DNA of 64,000 bases. Source: Bimastos eiseni. Lineage: Eukaryota; Annelida; Clitellata; Crassiclitellata; Lumbricidae. Both the position numbers and the translations under genes were made by a program. The stretch lies in assembly GCA_959347315.1 (NCBI GenBank), contig OY365819.1, positions 18,701,119-18,765,118 of the forward strand, read 5' to 3'. The notes under the pieces were generated by a model. The model worked only from the letters and a program-made list of their open reading frames with translations. It had not been told where the DNA came from and made no database searches. This document shows positions 45,650 through 58,884 of this stretch, piece after piece. The first letter of the stretch is position 1. Each line of letters starts with the position of its first letter.

Positions 45650-47120
45650 GAGCTGCTTCCTATTCTTAGCCTAAGGGTGGCTAATCCTCTCGATCATCTT
45701 TTAAACTGGACGCTCAATTTATCGTTGAGTTCGCTAGGATGAAGTAGCAAACAATATTTTTATCTTCTGGTCAGCATTTGAACTTCCAGCAAATTCTTGG
45801 AGGACAGTCGAATATATTCATAATTAATATACACTCGCAGCAATGTCATTAGGAAAGGCGATCCATCAACAGCTTTCCAAAGAAGTTGAGGGTGAAGAAT
45901 ATATTTTAGACGACAGATTCGAAACACAAAACGCAGCCATCAAACATCTTGACAGCTTTTCATTGCAATTTTCTGGATGTATGACTTAACCGCAAATATT
46001 CAACTTCACGTGACGCCGCGTGAATAGAACCCCGCCATATAGTAGCTAAATCAATCTCTCCGAAATGTGCGATATATGAATTATAGGGAAGATTGATTGC
46101 AGCCCAACGTTTCATCTCAAATCAACGCCTGACGAGTTCTGATTTGAGATTCTATTCTTCTTAAATTGTGTTCTTAAAGAATTTCAGTCCTATAATTCCT
46201 TTTTCTCCTGAAGCTTGTCATCTGAAAGAATTTTGGCGGCGTTTCAGCAGATTTCTTAATGAAGATTTTCAGCTGAAAACTAACCAGCAGGCTCTTTAAT
46301 TAGTAGGAGCATTCTCAGCAATGATTCTCAGGGTGTTTCTTCGTGAATATATTATGTGTAAGACTAGTAGACTATGATGTTGAGGCGACTGCGGGTGTAT
46401 ATATATATATATAACGTATATAATATATATAGTATAAAATATATATGATAGAATATGCACAATATATATATATATAAATATAAATGAATTCCTGTACAAG
46501 TGCCGATTTTTTTTGCATTAATAAGTATAATTATGATTTATATTAAATGCGAAATTAAATGTGTGCTGTGTGCAAATGTATACTATTGTGGCAAAGCACA
46601 CAGACAATTTTAGAACTGAAGGAAGGACAGTCATTGGCTAATAAATCGGCTGAGAAAGCGACTCATTTCTTCTTCTGCAGCTATTCCAGTTGCAGTTCAG
46701 TTAAAAATTCCACCCACTAACTATTGCGAAATTCTCGCCAACTTACTTCGGATGGAGTGACTAATACGTGAGAGACATCCTAATGCGATTTTCGCCGAGG
46801 ATATTAACCGCAACATCAGCAGCAGTACCAATGTGCCAGCGTCATTGCTCTCCAAGCGTCACCGTCTTTGCAGCCCGTAATGGTCTCAATCCTCCGCTGT
46901 AAAGCCAGCATTGCTTGGACGTCGTCGGCTTAATGCTTGATTTCCACATACGACGACCATCGACTGGTCACTTCATAGGCAGCAGCGGTTGGGATTCGGA
47001 ATGTATGGCAGACTATAGGAACAGGCGTAACGTCACATCTGCTGCTCTGTACTTTCATCGAAAGGTGGTTTATTATATTGGGAATAGCATGGGCTTAGCC
47101 ACAGGAACTCTGCCACATTA
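45650..47120. other. Intergenic, no gene seen
   Basis: Contains a nested inverted repeat (ATCTCAAATCA 46114-46124 with its complement 46140-46150, enclosed by GAATTATAGG at 46078 and CCTATAATTC at about 46190) and TA-rich runs at 46396-46485. Confidence 0.5.
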
Positions 47121-47149
47121 AAGAATGACTCGCTTTCATCTGGTTCTCT

Positions 47150-47822
<673 letters not shown>

Positions 47823-47999
47823 GCTTTAAGCTAAATCCATGAGACTAAGCTGGACCTCTGCTGATGGCGTATATTGTTTGTATCACACGAACGCATTAAA
47901 TGCAACAAGTTTCAGGAGCTTTGTTCCCAAGCTAGGGATATTTACCATTCTAAAAACATACAAACAAGCATTTATATACAAAGACAGTCACGCAGGCAT

Positions 48000-48028
48000 A
48001 TATACACATACAAACATACATACATACA

Positions 48029-48062
<34 letters not shown>

Positions 48063-48350
48063 CATACATATATACATCCATACATACATAATACACACAT
48101 ACATACATATATACATACATACACACCTACATACATATATACATACATATATACATCCATACATACATAATACACACATACATACATATATACATACATA
48201 CATACATACATACATACTACATACATACATACAGACATACATACACACATACATACATACATTAATACATACATACATACATGCATCCATACATGCATCC
48301 ATCCATCCATACATACATACATACATACATACATGCATACATACAGGCAG
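48000..48350. repeat. (CATA)n microsatellite array
   Basis: Same motif class as 25.4-25.8 kb; includes a tandem duplication of a roughly 95-bp block (48055-48145 versus 48150-48210). Confidence 0.96.
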
Positions 48351-48667
48351 ATGACTGCAGAAGAATAAATCAATGAGTCAGATATCGTCAGTGCGTACTT
48401 CCATTGCGACTAACCCGTGCATCGTCGGATGATATCAACTGCCACGTCGGCTGAAGTAGAGCAGAGGCAGCCAATTATAAATACTTGACATCAGCCGCAG
48501 CAGAAGGAGCCAGAGTGTCTTCGGTTCATAAGAACGTTCCTCTTCGTTGATTGACAACACAATGTGACTCGTCTTCACGAACCATGGACTTCTGCCAACT
48601 GAGGGAAGGGGATTGGCTCTTCCACTGCTGCCGATGTTGACGATATTGATTACGTCAATGCTGCCGT

Positions 48668-48832
48668 TCATGATGACGATGACGACGATGACGATGATGA
48701 CGATGACGACGATGATGACGATGACGATGGCGATACCGATGACTATATCGATGAGATAATGATGATGACGATAATGATGATGATGATGACGACGACGACA
48801 AAGATGACGAATACGACGACGATGATAATGAC
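48668..48832. repeat. (GATGAC)n array
   Basis: GATGACGAT trinucleotide/hexanucleotide run; no coding value. Confidence 0.95.
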
Positions 48833-49224
48833 TGATTCTTGTGACGTGGAGTCACATCAGACGTAGTAAACCATCCGCATGAATGCGAGGGGACCAAATT
48901 GGCATGCCAGACAGCAGAAAAAAATATCACCAGCATCCTGCCAGAAAGATATTTATTGGGTACGTCGAAGGCGTTGAACAGAGTCGTAATTCACGGAAGT
49001 TCATTAAATTTCGCTTCATGTTTGGAGGATGAAAGCAAAGCAAACGCTGCAGCCAATTTTCCAGGAAGAGAAGCTCATTAACGTTTGCTACTCACGACAC
49101 GGACTATGATTTTGACATGGCTTTACGAATATATGACTTTGATTTGTGACGGGAATCGATGAAGGTTGGAAGTGTGTGTGTGTGTGTGTGTGTTGATTTT
49201 TTAACGACACCGTTCCATATCGAG

Positions 49225-49440
49225 GATGATTTGAGAAGAAGGGGGAGAAGTATAAGAAGAAATAAATGAAGAATAAATGAAAAAAGTGAAGGAAAACAGA
49301 GAAGAAGAAGAAGCAAAAGAAGAAGAGGAAGAGGAGGAAGAAGAGAAGGAAGAAGAGATGAATAAGAAGTGTAAGAAGGAAGAAGAAGGACAAGAACAAG
49401 AACAAGTAGAGCATGAAGAAGATAAGAGAAAGAGATAATA
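49225..49440. repeat. AAG-rich purine tract
   Basis: GAAGAAGAGGAAGAG-type sequence preceded by a (GT)n at 49172-49192. Confidence 0.93.
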
Positions 49441-49494
49441 GAGAGACACAAAGGTCAGAGAGAAACACATGGAGGCAAAGTAGGACAGAGTGTG

Positions 49495-49632
49495 CAATGT
49501 TTTGAGATTTAGACCATTGCTCCTGCAGTAGGATATAGTTTTATGGTCGACAGTGTCAAAGGCAGCATTGACATCGAAAAATACAAGAGGAGAGATATAA
49601 CCTTGGTCGATTGCACTGAAGCAAGTAACCAA
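49495..49632 (-). pseudogene. Non-LTR reverse transcriptase relic (motif A region)
   Basis: Minus-strand frame contains AIDQGYISPLVFFDVNAAFD followed by TVDHKT. This is the RT motif A neighbourhood of non-LTR elements, where the usual form is LVFLDLSAAFDTVDH. It runs into the AAG tract, so only about 45 codons survive. It covers a different part of the polymerase from the 15.3-kb relic. Confidence 0.75.
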
Positions 49633-50019
49633 GTGACTGTGTGTCTGTATTTATGTCTGTATCAAGCATTTATGCTTGTATGCATTATGTATGTAAAGTG
49701 TATATTCGTACGTGTATTTGCATGTATGCACATACATGCTTATTTATATGTGTGTATATATGTCTTAATATATGTGCGAATACATGTATACACACATATG
49801 TACAATACTCGTGCATGCATGCATGCGTGTGTGCATGTTTGTATTCGTGTCTTTATTCTTTATACACTTTATAGCGTATACGAACTAGATTAGTTAACTA
49901 GTTTAGACAAAAACTTCTGTTAATTGCACGTTGACCTACTGCTGACAACATTTAATTTAAAGGGTAAACCCTTCTAGCGGTATCTTTGGGTCCCCTATGG
50001 TCCTTCTTTTTCCCTAATG

Positions 50020-50150
50020 TCTCCTCCCTTGGAATATTATGCTGTTGCTAAAACGTTCTTTTGTACAGCTTTTCTCGTTTTTCTACTTGTTATGTAATAA
50101 CAGTTTACAATACTAACGGGATCAATAAAACATAATTGATTTGATTTGAT
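50020..50150 (+). mobile_element. LINE/SINE 3' tail
   Basis: ACGGGATCAATAAAACATAA followed by (TTGAT)n, a typical non-LTR 3' end with short tail repeat. A similar GGGATCAATAAA is at about 42807. Confidence 0.5.
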
Positions 50151-50159
50151 TTTGTGAGC

Positions 50160-51790
50160 GTATGCATATATGCGCAAAGAGAGTGTGAGTTTGTCAACGT
50201 TTCTAGCATCCAGTCTGTATTTTTTTAATGTCTACTTATGCTCTAATCTGTTTGGAGGTGGGTACCTACGAAACGATGAACCCCAAAACGACTGAATGCA
50301 AACACTACATAAATTGAGAATGAGAAGGAAACGGATGCGGGAGACGAAACGAGGATGGCTTTGAGGACACAGCGAGGGAAAGGGAAGATTGATGGATAGA
50401 AGATGGAGGAAGTCTCAATGAAAATTAATCCATGACAGATTGATGGAAAATGTGTTAAGGATAAATAAGGATCGAAGACGGATGGAGTATTGAAGAAACC
50501 GAGCACATAGAGTTAGATCACTGGAGAAATTGTGGCGGTTTCAATATGAAACAGTTTTGGGTGTTTTACGTACAAGAGGGCAACTCGTCGGCCAGCGTGG
50601 TACCTAATATAACCGTTCAGAAAGACACGATAAGAGATAACCTACACGGAGTCACGCGTCAGACATCAAATGCTTTTCTGCCATCATCATCATCATAGGT
50701 TGGTTTTGTGAAATATTACTTTGGCCCCTTTGTGCTTAACTGTTGTGAGCACTCTCTAAATTCGGGTGTTTGTTGGTGTATTCTAATGTATTGTAGTGTA
50801 TCATAATGTTACTGTTACAGTGTAGTGCAATGAATAGTAACGTGTTGTCGTGTGTAAACATAGTGTTGTGAGTCAGTTCTTCAAATTTGGGTAGTGAGTT
50901 CGTTGCAGAGCATCATATCACGATATATTGCATACAGCGTAATGTAATATGCACATGTATACTAATATATAAGTAAAGTGTAGTATATATTTTAGTGTTG
51001 CCCATTGTAGTGCAGTCCATTATATATATATATATATATATATAATTCAGTTTATTATTATAATTTTGTAAGATACTATCAAAAGAGTAAGAGTTATTAC
51101 TATTATTTTATTATTATTTTTATTATTATTAATCTGGATTGAAACAGTGATCCATGTTGGATTATTCTCCCAATCCTGACGAATTCCATTCGTCCCAGAA
51201 TTTCATTGCATTCTCCGGATCATATTTTAATACCTGAGGGATCATAGGTTTCGCGGAAAAAGCAATAACACGTGATTTACGATCTGGAAGATAGAAACGA
51301 GAGACAGCCACAAACAGACAAAGACAACGAAAGACGAAGAGACGAAGGAAGGTTCAAGAGAGAGACTCGTGGTGCAGTGACGGAGACGTTAAGTCGCATT
51401 ACTCAGCGAGTTGTAAATATCGGATATTTTCATCGCTCTTGAGCGCATTTTATGACCACCGATGAAGACGTAAACTTTATGAAACGTTGTGCCAACGTTG
51501 TGGCATCTGCTGACAGCAAATAAGGAGGTCTATGTGTTCAATCTCGCCGATTCGGTGCATAAGGACATGCGGACGCGTCTTTGGGGGATGCATTTATATT
51601 TTTGCAAGGCAGCACGAGCAATTCCGATTGTTTGTTCCGAAAGAGAACTCGTTGCTTTATGCAAACAGATTCCCATATTTGATAGACTTGGTTGAACCAC
51701 TGGGCCATGATCTAAGGATGCGCAGACATAAACGGACAGTAAATGTTGTCATCAGCAAGACTTTCGTCGGCTCCCACAACCTGTTAGCTT
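50160..51790. other. Intergenic, no gene seen
   Basis: TA run at 51022-51044 and (ATT)n at 51098-51135; a relative of the 22.4-kb repeat lies inverted at about 51200-51260. Frames are unremarkable. Confidence 0.5.
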
Positions 51791-51863
51791 CTGTTCAACG
51801 AAGTCGTGTCGTAATAAAGATGATCAGTGTCGCACGCCTCATGAATCCAAGCTTCCGACTGAC
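51790..51863 (-). mobile_element. RTE-like interspersed repeat, copy 7 (diverged)
   Basis: Plus strand: GTCGTGTCGTAATAAAGATG, ATCAGTGTCGCACGCCTC, AATCCAAGCTTCCGACTG; order and spacing agree with the family. Confidence 0.6.
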
Positions 51864-52661
51864 AACACCCAAATGCGGCTGCAATGGAATACATTGTGTT
51901 TTGGACGTGGAAAGTTGACGCGGTTATAATGGCTTACATGCATTGACTCTGAAAGTGCGATGTGATTAATAATTAAAGTATAGAGCCAATTTCAGAGCTG
52001 ATCTCTTTGTCGGCAGACAATCTGTGAGCGTTCTGACCCCATTTTGGTGTCTGCGTTAATCAGACATCCGTTTTATTGGTTTATGACTGTTCTTTCCTGC
52101 ATCCCATGCTCCTCTTTCTCTCACTTCAGTTGCGTTCTGTCGTTTTTCCCGAGAGAACTTGTTAACTCTTTTGCTTTCTCCACATCCATGTTCACCTTCG
52201 GTTGCTGCCTCTTCGTCTCTCTTATCCATCTGTCTTCTCCTAGTCACCCTATTTGACTTTCTCCTCATCATGTCTTTTCTACTTTCCTTCCTTTCGTTCC
52301 GTTCCATATCGCCTTCCTTCTCTTTATCCTCCTCCTTATCTCCTTATTATCATTGCTGTTAAACGGACAATTTCCAGAGCGCCGTAAAGCAGCCACGCCT
52401 CAACAAGGGCGCTTAAAATCTGACTGTAATTGCAGGTATTGTTCTATATCAACAGTCTTCCCCTTTCTATGTTCCAACTCAACATGTTCTATCAAAAGCA
52501 GGCTAATGTCGCAGCACACAATATCGTGAATATGGCTAAAAATGACACGCATGGTCAATATTGCGCGTTTGGGGCAATAATCAAATTCGAGTTACAAAGT
52601 TATTAGTTTCTCCCAGAACCTTGATTTGATAATGATAAGCTTGCGTTTTATTCTGCTAAAT

Positions 52662-52759
52662 CAGAGGGGCAGAAAATATGGGGGAACGCATAATGTGTCC
52701 CCTCTCTGTAGAAGGTGGTGGGGACTTATCCCCCACGATCCCCGGGATCGCTGGCCGTG
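52662..52759. mobile_element. hAT-like MITE, family 4, copy 2
   Basis: 98 bp starting CAGAGGGGC and ending CTGGCCGTG, with a perfect 8-bp target duplication TGCTAAAT at 52654-52661 and 52760-52767. Core TGTGTCCCCTCTCTGTAGAA and CCCCCACGATCCCCGGGATC match family 4 copy 1 at 17629. Confidence 0.9.
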
Positions 52760-52769
52760 TGCTAAATTC

Positions 52770-54050
52770 ACATTATTGTGGAAGCTCCTGACGAAAGTAA
52801 ATGAAAGCCGACTATTTTGAATGCAACCTTCTCGATTTCGATATTCTCGTGATAAAAGACTTCAAATTAGTATATCTCAAGTTCTACTGGAGATATCTTA
52901 ATACTTCTTGTACTGTTAGAAAGGTGGTTTAATGTTGTAAAATCAAATTATATAATCTCAATTTCGCCAACACGCGACTTTGGCCTGCTTTTGATAAAGG
53001 ACCTAACATATTCCATCTTCTTCTAGTTCATCTCTTTCTTCGTGAAGAGCTGCTCTCCATGCCCTGCCAGGCAAAAGTCTCGTGACTTAAGACAAGAGCA
53101 AGATATCGAACACAAGTCCCCACTAAATATTTTGACTTATTAGAGTAATATTTGTCAGTAGCGCTATTACCTTGTAGGCCTAAATTCCTATCTACCGCAC
53201 AAAACGCTTTTCGCTGACCTAAATGATGCTCACATTCTAAAATAACAAGTTTCTGCGAGTACTGGAAACCAATTATTATGTTCATGACTATTTCAAGTTC
53301 GTCTGAATAGCGAATGACAATTATTATGTTCAAGTCTATCTTCACCGCTATCATGCGTTGCAAAAGCGTCAAAGCAAATATAAGAGGCAACACACAAGCG
53401 TGCAAGTAGATAGTCTAAATGGTTGGTAGAGTGTTATCGAAGGCGCAAATTAAGCTAACAAATTTATTATTTAATCATTGCGTCCCAGACGGTTTCTTGT
53501 ATTCTATTGATTTCTTTTATTACTGTATAGATCTGATGTCGGGGAAAATAATAATAATATCATCATTATTACCAATATGCATTTATGAAGCGCCAGTATT
53601 TAATGACCCAGCACTAGTCGATGGTTTCGAGCAGCGGATGAGTACAGCGCTTGTTGTAGGTCCCTAAACATGAAGTAGGCATTTCAAGGAAGGCATTAAC
53701 ATTCAGCCTTCACGTCACAATGCAGGCATCCTAACAAGATGGCTACCGCGCAAGCGCTTGCAAGAGTGTTCGTTCTGCGAGTGTTTTATAGTAATCTGTT
53801 TCTCCCTTTTATTTTCAGCTAAGAAAGTCACAAGTACCTCCCACAACCTGTTGAATGCGCGTCAGGAAGGACTGTTCAATGTCCAACATCCTCTGGATGA
53901 GTACCACCTTCCTGAGAGGAAAATATCAAGATATAGATAATAGATACACATAAACTTCATAGTTTATCGTTTATGTGGGGTTGACATCGTTTTGATCGGA
54001 GAAAGAGAAATTTCCTATAGACAACAGCATCTTATATCCTATTTCATCGA
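52770..54050. other. Region upstream of the GPCR, no exon assigned
   Basis: A possible L2-like tail (ATGCATTTATGAAGCGCCAG) is at about 53577. A branch/acceptor-like TTTTATTTTCAG ends at 53819 and could begin a 5' UTR exon, but nothing confirms it. TATA-like GTATATAAAT is at 54061-54070. Confidence 0.4.
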
Positions 54051-54275
54051 CGCTCACAGAGTATATAAATATAATACAATAAATACATTGCTCAACTCAA
54101 TAGCGCAACATGTTCCCGAGACTAGCACGCTATCGGCACTTCCCTAAATTGGATTAGAAGACATCAAAGTCAATTTCCTCGACTCCTCGGAGCCCAACGT
54201 CGCCTATATTCACACCCATAGGCAAATTCCCGCCTCACGCAGGCTTCCATTCTCGTCGCCAAGACGACGACAGCC

Positions 54276-55481
54276 ATGGCAACCGGTACAACTCAATTAT
54301 CGCCCACTGCAAACGCCTCCGCCGACAATGACGACACTTCCGGTCAGTTCTTCTTCGCCCTCTACTACGTCACAGTTCCGCTTCTCTTCGGCCTGATCAC
54401 GTGTTCTGGGGTCATTGGAAACGGCCTCGTCATCCACGTGATCCTGTTTCGCAAGCGCATGCGAACCGTCACCAACCTGCTGCTGCTGAACCTGGCCTTC
54501 GCCGATCTGTCCTTCGTGCTCGTCATCCCACCATTCACTGCCTATCAGTTTGCCGCTGACAGGTGGCCGTTTGGTGACGCCGCCTGCAAGCTGCTTCACT
54601 ACCTCGTCAACGTCACCGCTTACGTCACCGTCTACACCCTCGTTCTGGTCTCGGTCATACGCTACATGACCGTGGTACACAGCGCGCGCACCGCACGGTT
54701 CCGAACCCCGAGAATAACAATCGCTCTCATCGTCGGCATTTGGCTGCTCATGTTGGCTGTCAACACCCCGGTCCTGTTGATCTACGGGGCCGTCCGAAAG
54801 CCAGGGGCACCGCCTACAGGGAGGTCGACCGCCGGCGAGGTGGAGGAGGACTGCGACCTCTACTTGCAGGACTACGGCCGGGGACTGTTTGCCACCTTCT
54901 TCGCCTTCGGGTACGTCTTTCCTCTGGCCGTCATCGGCCTCTTCTCTCTTCAGATCCTGCACGACATCATGCGACACCGACCGCAGGCGCCGGGCCTTCG
55001 TCGGTCAAAGTCAATCCGTCGTAAAAAGCAGATCGGACGGCTGTTGCTGCTCGTCGTCGTTGTCTTCGCCGTGCTCTGGCTTCCAGTTCACATCCACCTC
55101 CTGGTCGCCTTCTTTGGCCAGATCCCGACACACAGGGCCTACAACGCCGTCAGCGCCATGTGGCACTGTCTCGCTTACTTCAACTCCTGCGTCAATCCCG
55201 TCATCTATAATCACACGTCGAAGGAGTTTCGAGATGCGTTCAGCAGCGTCGTCAGCTGCTGTATCCAGGGGTCGCGATCGTCCGATTCAACAGCCAAGTC
55301 TGTCTCAGCAGCAGAGGGGTGCAAGGAGAACAGCAAGCCCCGGACCGGAAGGGTGGCTGTTGGAGGGATCATGAGCCGGATGAGGAGATCGGGAAACGTC
55401 GTTCAGAAATTCCAGTTCATTGAGGGAAAGGAAGAAGGAAGTCAGGACAAGGAACAAGTGGTCGAAGAGAAGGGCAACTAA
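54276..55481 (+). CDS. Galanin/allatostatin-A receptor-like peptide GPCR, single exon
   Basis: A 401-residue seven-helix rhodopsin-class receptor, expected in the plasma membrane sensing a neuropeptide. Class A anchors: N49 (GNGLV, TM1), D77 (NLAFAD, TM2), C104 (TM3) pairing with C193 (loop 2), W156 (TM4), P216 (TM5), LWLP 267-270 (TM6), NPVIY 307-311 (TM7). A basic third loop RRSKSIRRKKQ, CC at 328-329 for palmitoylation and NAS at 13-15 for N-glycosylation are present. The TM2 block TNLLLLNLAFADLSF and TM3-loop VIRYMTVVHS resemble galanin and allatostatin-A/buccalin receptors. The DRY motif is I128-R129-Y130, so its Asp is absent, and CWxP has Leu for Cys. Start chosen at the first ATG (GCCATGGC context). 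GC-rich, uninterrupted, apparently intact. The exact ligand is not determinable here. Confidence 0.93.
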   Translation: MATGTTQLSPTANASADNDDTSGQFFFALYYVTVPLLFGLITCSGVIGNGLVIHVILFRKRMRTVTNLLLLNLAFADLSFVLVIPPFTAYQFAADRWPFGDAACKLLHYLVNVTAYVTVYTLVLVSVIRYMTVVHSARTARFRTPRITIALIVGIWLLMLAVNTPVLLIYGAVRKPGAPPTGRSTAGEVEEDCDLYLQDYGRGLFATFFAFGYVFPLAVIGLFSLQILHDIMRHRPQAPGLRRSKSIRRKKQIGRLLLLVVVVFAVLWLPVHIHLLVAFFGQIPTHRAYNAVSAMWHCLAYFNSCVNPVIYNHTSKEFRDAFSSVVSCCIQGSRSSDSTAKSVSAAEGCKENSKPRTGRVAVGGIMSRMRRSGNVVQKFQFIEGKEEGSQDKEQVVEEKGN

Positions 55482-55489
55482 GTATTATG

Positions 55490-55982
55490 GGAAGAGCATA
55501 AGTGGGAAGATATCAGGGGAAGAGCATTAGTGGGAAGAGTATAGGTGGGAAGAACATTAATGGGAAGACCACAAGAGGGAAGAGCATGTGTGGGACGAGC
55601 ATAAGTGTGGGAATAGCATTAGTGGGAAGAGCATAAGTGGGAAAGGCTTAAGTGGGAAGAGCATTAGCGTGAAGATATGAATGGGAAGAGCACAAGTGGG
55701 AAGAGCATTAGTGGGAAGAGCTTAAGTGGGAAAGGCTTAAGTTGCAAGAGCATTAGTGTGAAGATATTAATGGGAAGAGCATAAGTAGGAAGGGCCTAAG
55801 TGGGAAGGGCCTAAGTGGGAAGAGCATTAGTGTAAAGATATTAATGAGAACAGCATTAGTGGAATGAGCATGAGGCGGTAGACCTTAAGAGGGAAGAGCA
55901 CCAGTGGGAAGAATAGCATATGTGGGAAGAGCATAAGTGGGAAGAGCATTAGCGGACAGGGCATTAGTGGGAAGAGTACAAG
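55490..55982. repeat. About 16-bp minisatellite GTGGGAAGAGCATAA after the GPCR
   Basis: About thirty irregular copies of (A)AGTGGGAAGAGCATTAGT-type units begin within about 10 bases of the receptor stop codon and run for nearly 500 bp. They would lie in the 3' UTR if the transcript extends that far. No AATAAA was found within the array. Confidence 0.93.
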
Positions 55983-55989
55983 CTAATGA

Positions 55990-57140
55990 AGTAAAATATT
56001 GTGGAGGAATGGTAAGGATTTTGGCTGAGGAAGATGAAAGGAAGGAAAGTACCCCGAGCAGCTAACGCTTAAATGGTGAAGTGCAATAGCGTAATCTCTT
56101 AGTCTCAGCATAGTAACTAGGCTACTGCAGGCTGAGTCCTCTCGTCCACTCCCTGCTGGTCATCGACTCATCATGTTATTTGATCCTCCATGAGGAGTGA
56201 ATACAGCCTGAAAATGAAATTAGACTGAACGAAGGCCGAAAAGCAAGTACGGTTAAAGAAAGCTAGGAATAATACGGTACTACATAAGAAACTTGAAGCA
56301 AGTTGTAAATAGAAAGAAAGTAGGAAACTACTAACTATGCTCCGACAATTATAGACATTAACCGCTTCTATACTTCTTTGCATAAGCTGTATATGGATGA
56401 TCCATATAAATATGTTATTTTATACATATAAAATTATATATGTATATATTAAAAAATATAAGGACACATCGGTCAATATTTATTGTGTGGATCAGCCCTA
56501 CATATTGGTCAGCAAATATTGGTCAGTCTATATATGTACAAGCAGTCTATATAAGGTCAACTATAGAAAGCAATCGTGAACGCACACTTGAATACATACG
56601 ATGACTCTTTATATATAGAGAGTATTTCTGAAACTGACTGCAAACTCTTCTACGTCTGAAGAACTAAGACCAGGATTTAAACAAGGAAACACACGCAGTG
56701 TAGATGTGGTGACGTTCACTAAAATACACCCACACCACCCGTGTTTCTATAGTTCTATTCTGCGACAGAAATGTCTGACTCCAAACAAGAGCAGTCACGG
56801 GACTCTAAACTATTTTAAAAGCAACTTTCTAGATTTTACTGCAGCAATTCGGATCTTAGTTTCTCGTTAGTTAATTGCGGGACCGCACCGGGCTCCCAAA
56901 ATTGTCTGGCCCTGGACATTTGCCTCTGATCCTTCACGGCGGGCCTGCCGACTCAGCTGCGGCGGAAGTGATGGCATGGGAGATCTGATGCTGGGGTGTT
57001 CTAAATCTAACCCCTAGCGTCAGTCCGATAGGCTTTTGGCACAAACCTTCTTCGGCTCATTTATAACAACACGATGTCAATACAGAGAGACTGCAAACTC
57101 AACTTGAATGCTATGTCACATCACCTTTAAAATTTATACG
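55990..57140. other. Intergenic, no gene seen
   Basis: TA-rich at 56420-56460. A GC-rich stretch at 56880-56960 (GGGCTCCCAAAATTGTC, GGCCCTGGACATTTGCC) is an inverted relative of 41690-41735 (GGCAAATGCCCAGGAGCCC), so probably a transposon fragment. Confidence 0.5.
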
Positions 57141-57154
57141 ATCAGACTTCAGTG

Positions 57155-57262
57155 ATATCATCATTATTATCGTCACCGTCACCATCTTATCATCAGTCGT
57201 CGTCATCGTTGTCGTCATCAACATCGTCGTCGTCGTCATCATCATCATTATCTTCATCAACA
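57155..57262. repeat. (ATC)/(GTC) trinucleotide patch
   Basis: CATCATCGTCGTC run; also a (GAT)n patch at 57855-57930. Confidence 0.93.
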
Positions 57263-58124
57263 ATTTTTTTACCCTATATAATTCTATTCCCTCAGTTGAT
57301 TACAGTTAGTATTGTTTCTATTCTTGCTGTTATCACCATTAATTTAAAATACTCAAAGCGCGCGAAATAACGCTGCCCCGAAAGAATATAAAACGGTGCG
57401 CAATAAATTATAATCTTAAAATCGATAATTTTTAATTATATGTGCATGTCTTGATACACTACAGACATAAAAATTTACGATGAATATAGAAAAAAAGATT
57501 ATTCTGAAGCACGCCCTGTCATCTGAGCTTTGATTATATCGAAGATTCAAAAGTAATAGAATTCTCTGGTCAAAGGCAGTTCAGCTTAGATATATAAAGC
57601 TCGGCAAATAAGAAGATCAGACATAGCTCATGTTATGTCGTGAACGAAATAACTGCGGACGGATTCGATGCATGAATTCCACTGCGTGAAGTCGAATAAC
57701 TCATGACTGTCTTATGAATCGAACACTGGAATGCCTTATAGCCACGAGGGTTGTGGTCGAACCACCCGCAAGTGCACGGGAAGGGACATCGAAGAATTGT
57801 GGCCGTTGAATAAGGAACTGCGGCCGCTGGTCATAATCGACAGCTGTTGACGATGATTAAGACGATCATGAGAAGGAGAAGGACGACGACGACGATGATG
57901 ATAATGATGATTATGATGACGAAGATGAAGAGCCTCCAAAGGTGCTACATGAAATTAATGTCAAGGTCTTAGATGGCGGGCACACGGATGATGTTGCATG
58001 GATAATTGTTCTGGCTTTATTGAAGGCAGATTAGAAACGACAGAGATTTAGAAAGGGACATAGGATAACATTTTGTCCCTTGTCAGCGGTTAAAAGAATG
58101 GAAGAGATGAGAACAGGTGAGAGC

Positions 58125-58301
58125 CTGGGTCGTACCGAAGGGGGGGGGCCAGCGGGGCCATGGCCCAGGGCGCATATATGGAAAGGGCGCAAATTTCAGT
58201 ATGGAATAACTTATTATTCCACAAAATGCACTATTTTCAAAATGTGGGGGCGCCAGATTGATGCTAGGCACAGGGGGCTATTATAGCCCGGTACGGCCCT
58301 G
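58125..58301. mobile_element. hAT-like MITE, family 5
   Basis: Left CTGGGTCGTACCG and right (reverse-complemented) CAGGGCCGTACCG inverted ends; flanks GTGAGAGC (58117-58124) and ATGAGAGC (58302-58309), 7 of 8. 177 bp, GC-rich ends, AT-rich centre. Confidence 0.82.
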
Positions 58302-58328
58302 ATGAGAGCAATGTAGAGGAGCCAGTAA

Positions 58329-58450
58329 CAGAGAATGAGAAACTAAAGCAGAGAAGAAGACAGCAAGACAGAGAAGAAGACTATAAAACAGGGAAGAAGA
58401 CAATAAAACAGAGAAGTAGACAGCAAAACAGAGAAGAAGGCAGAAGATCA
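58329..58450. repeat. About 21-bp minisatellite CAGAGAAGAAGACAGCAAAA
   Basis: Six imperfect units directly after the family 5 MITE. Confidence 0.85.
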
Positions 58451-58884
58451 TAGAGGCAAAGAAGATGGCAATAATACACAGAAGATTATTATACCGACGG
58501 GTGAAGACATGTCAAATGATGGTAAATTAACGCAAAGGACAGCACTTATGTTAATGCCGCTGTGGCCAATGGGCACACAGTGTATGATAGCAGGTGATTG
58601 CAAATGAGATCAAACAGGCATGACAGCAGAAGGCGTATATTCGAAGCCATTGAAGCCGGACCGCGGAATAAATCATATTCAGTAGCCGAATACAAGAGTA
58701 GAAATCAGGGTTAATAATGTTGAGGAAAAACCAGAGGAACCAACCGAGTGTTTGACAGAGTTGATAAGCTTGTTGTTTTTCTACAACTTAAACGCAGAAT
58801 TTAATGGAGAACCATCTTTCAACTTAGGTATGCATGTAGAGTGTGGAGGGAAGATGCCAACAAGATGCATTTTTTATGTATGTG

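Noticed and set aside
53028..53405. 125-codon minus-strand frame
   Set aside because: Contains an internally repeated IIIGFQYS/IIIVIRYS-like segment from duplicated AT-rich DNA; no domain recognised and no splice context.
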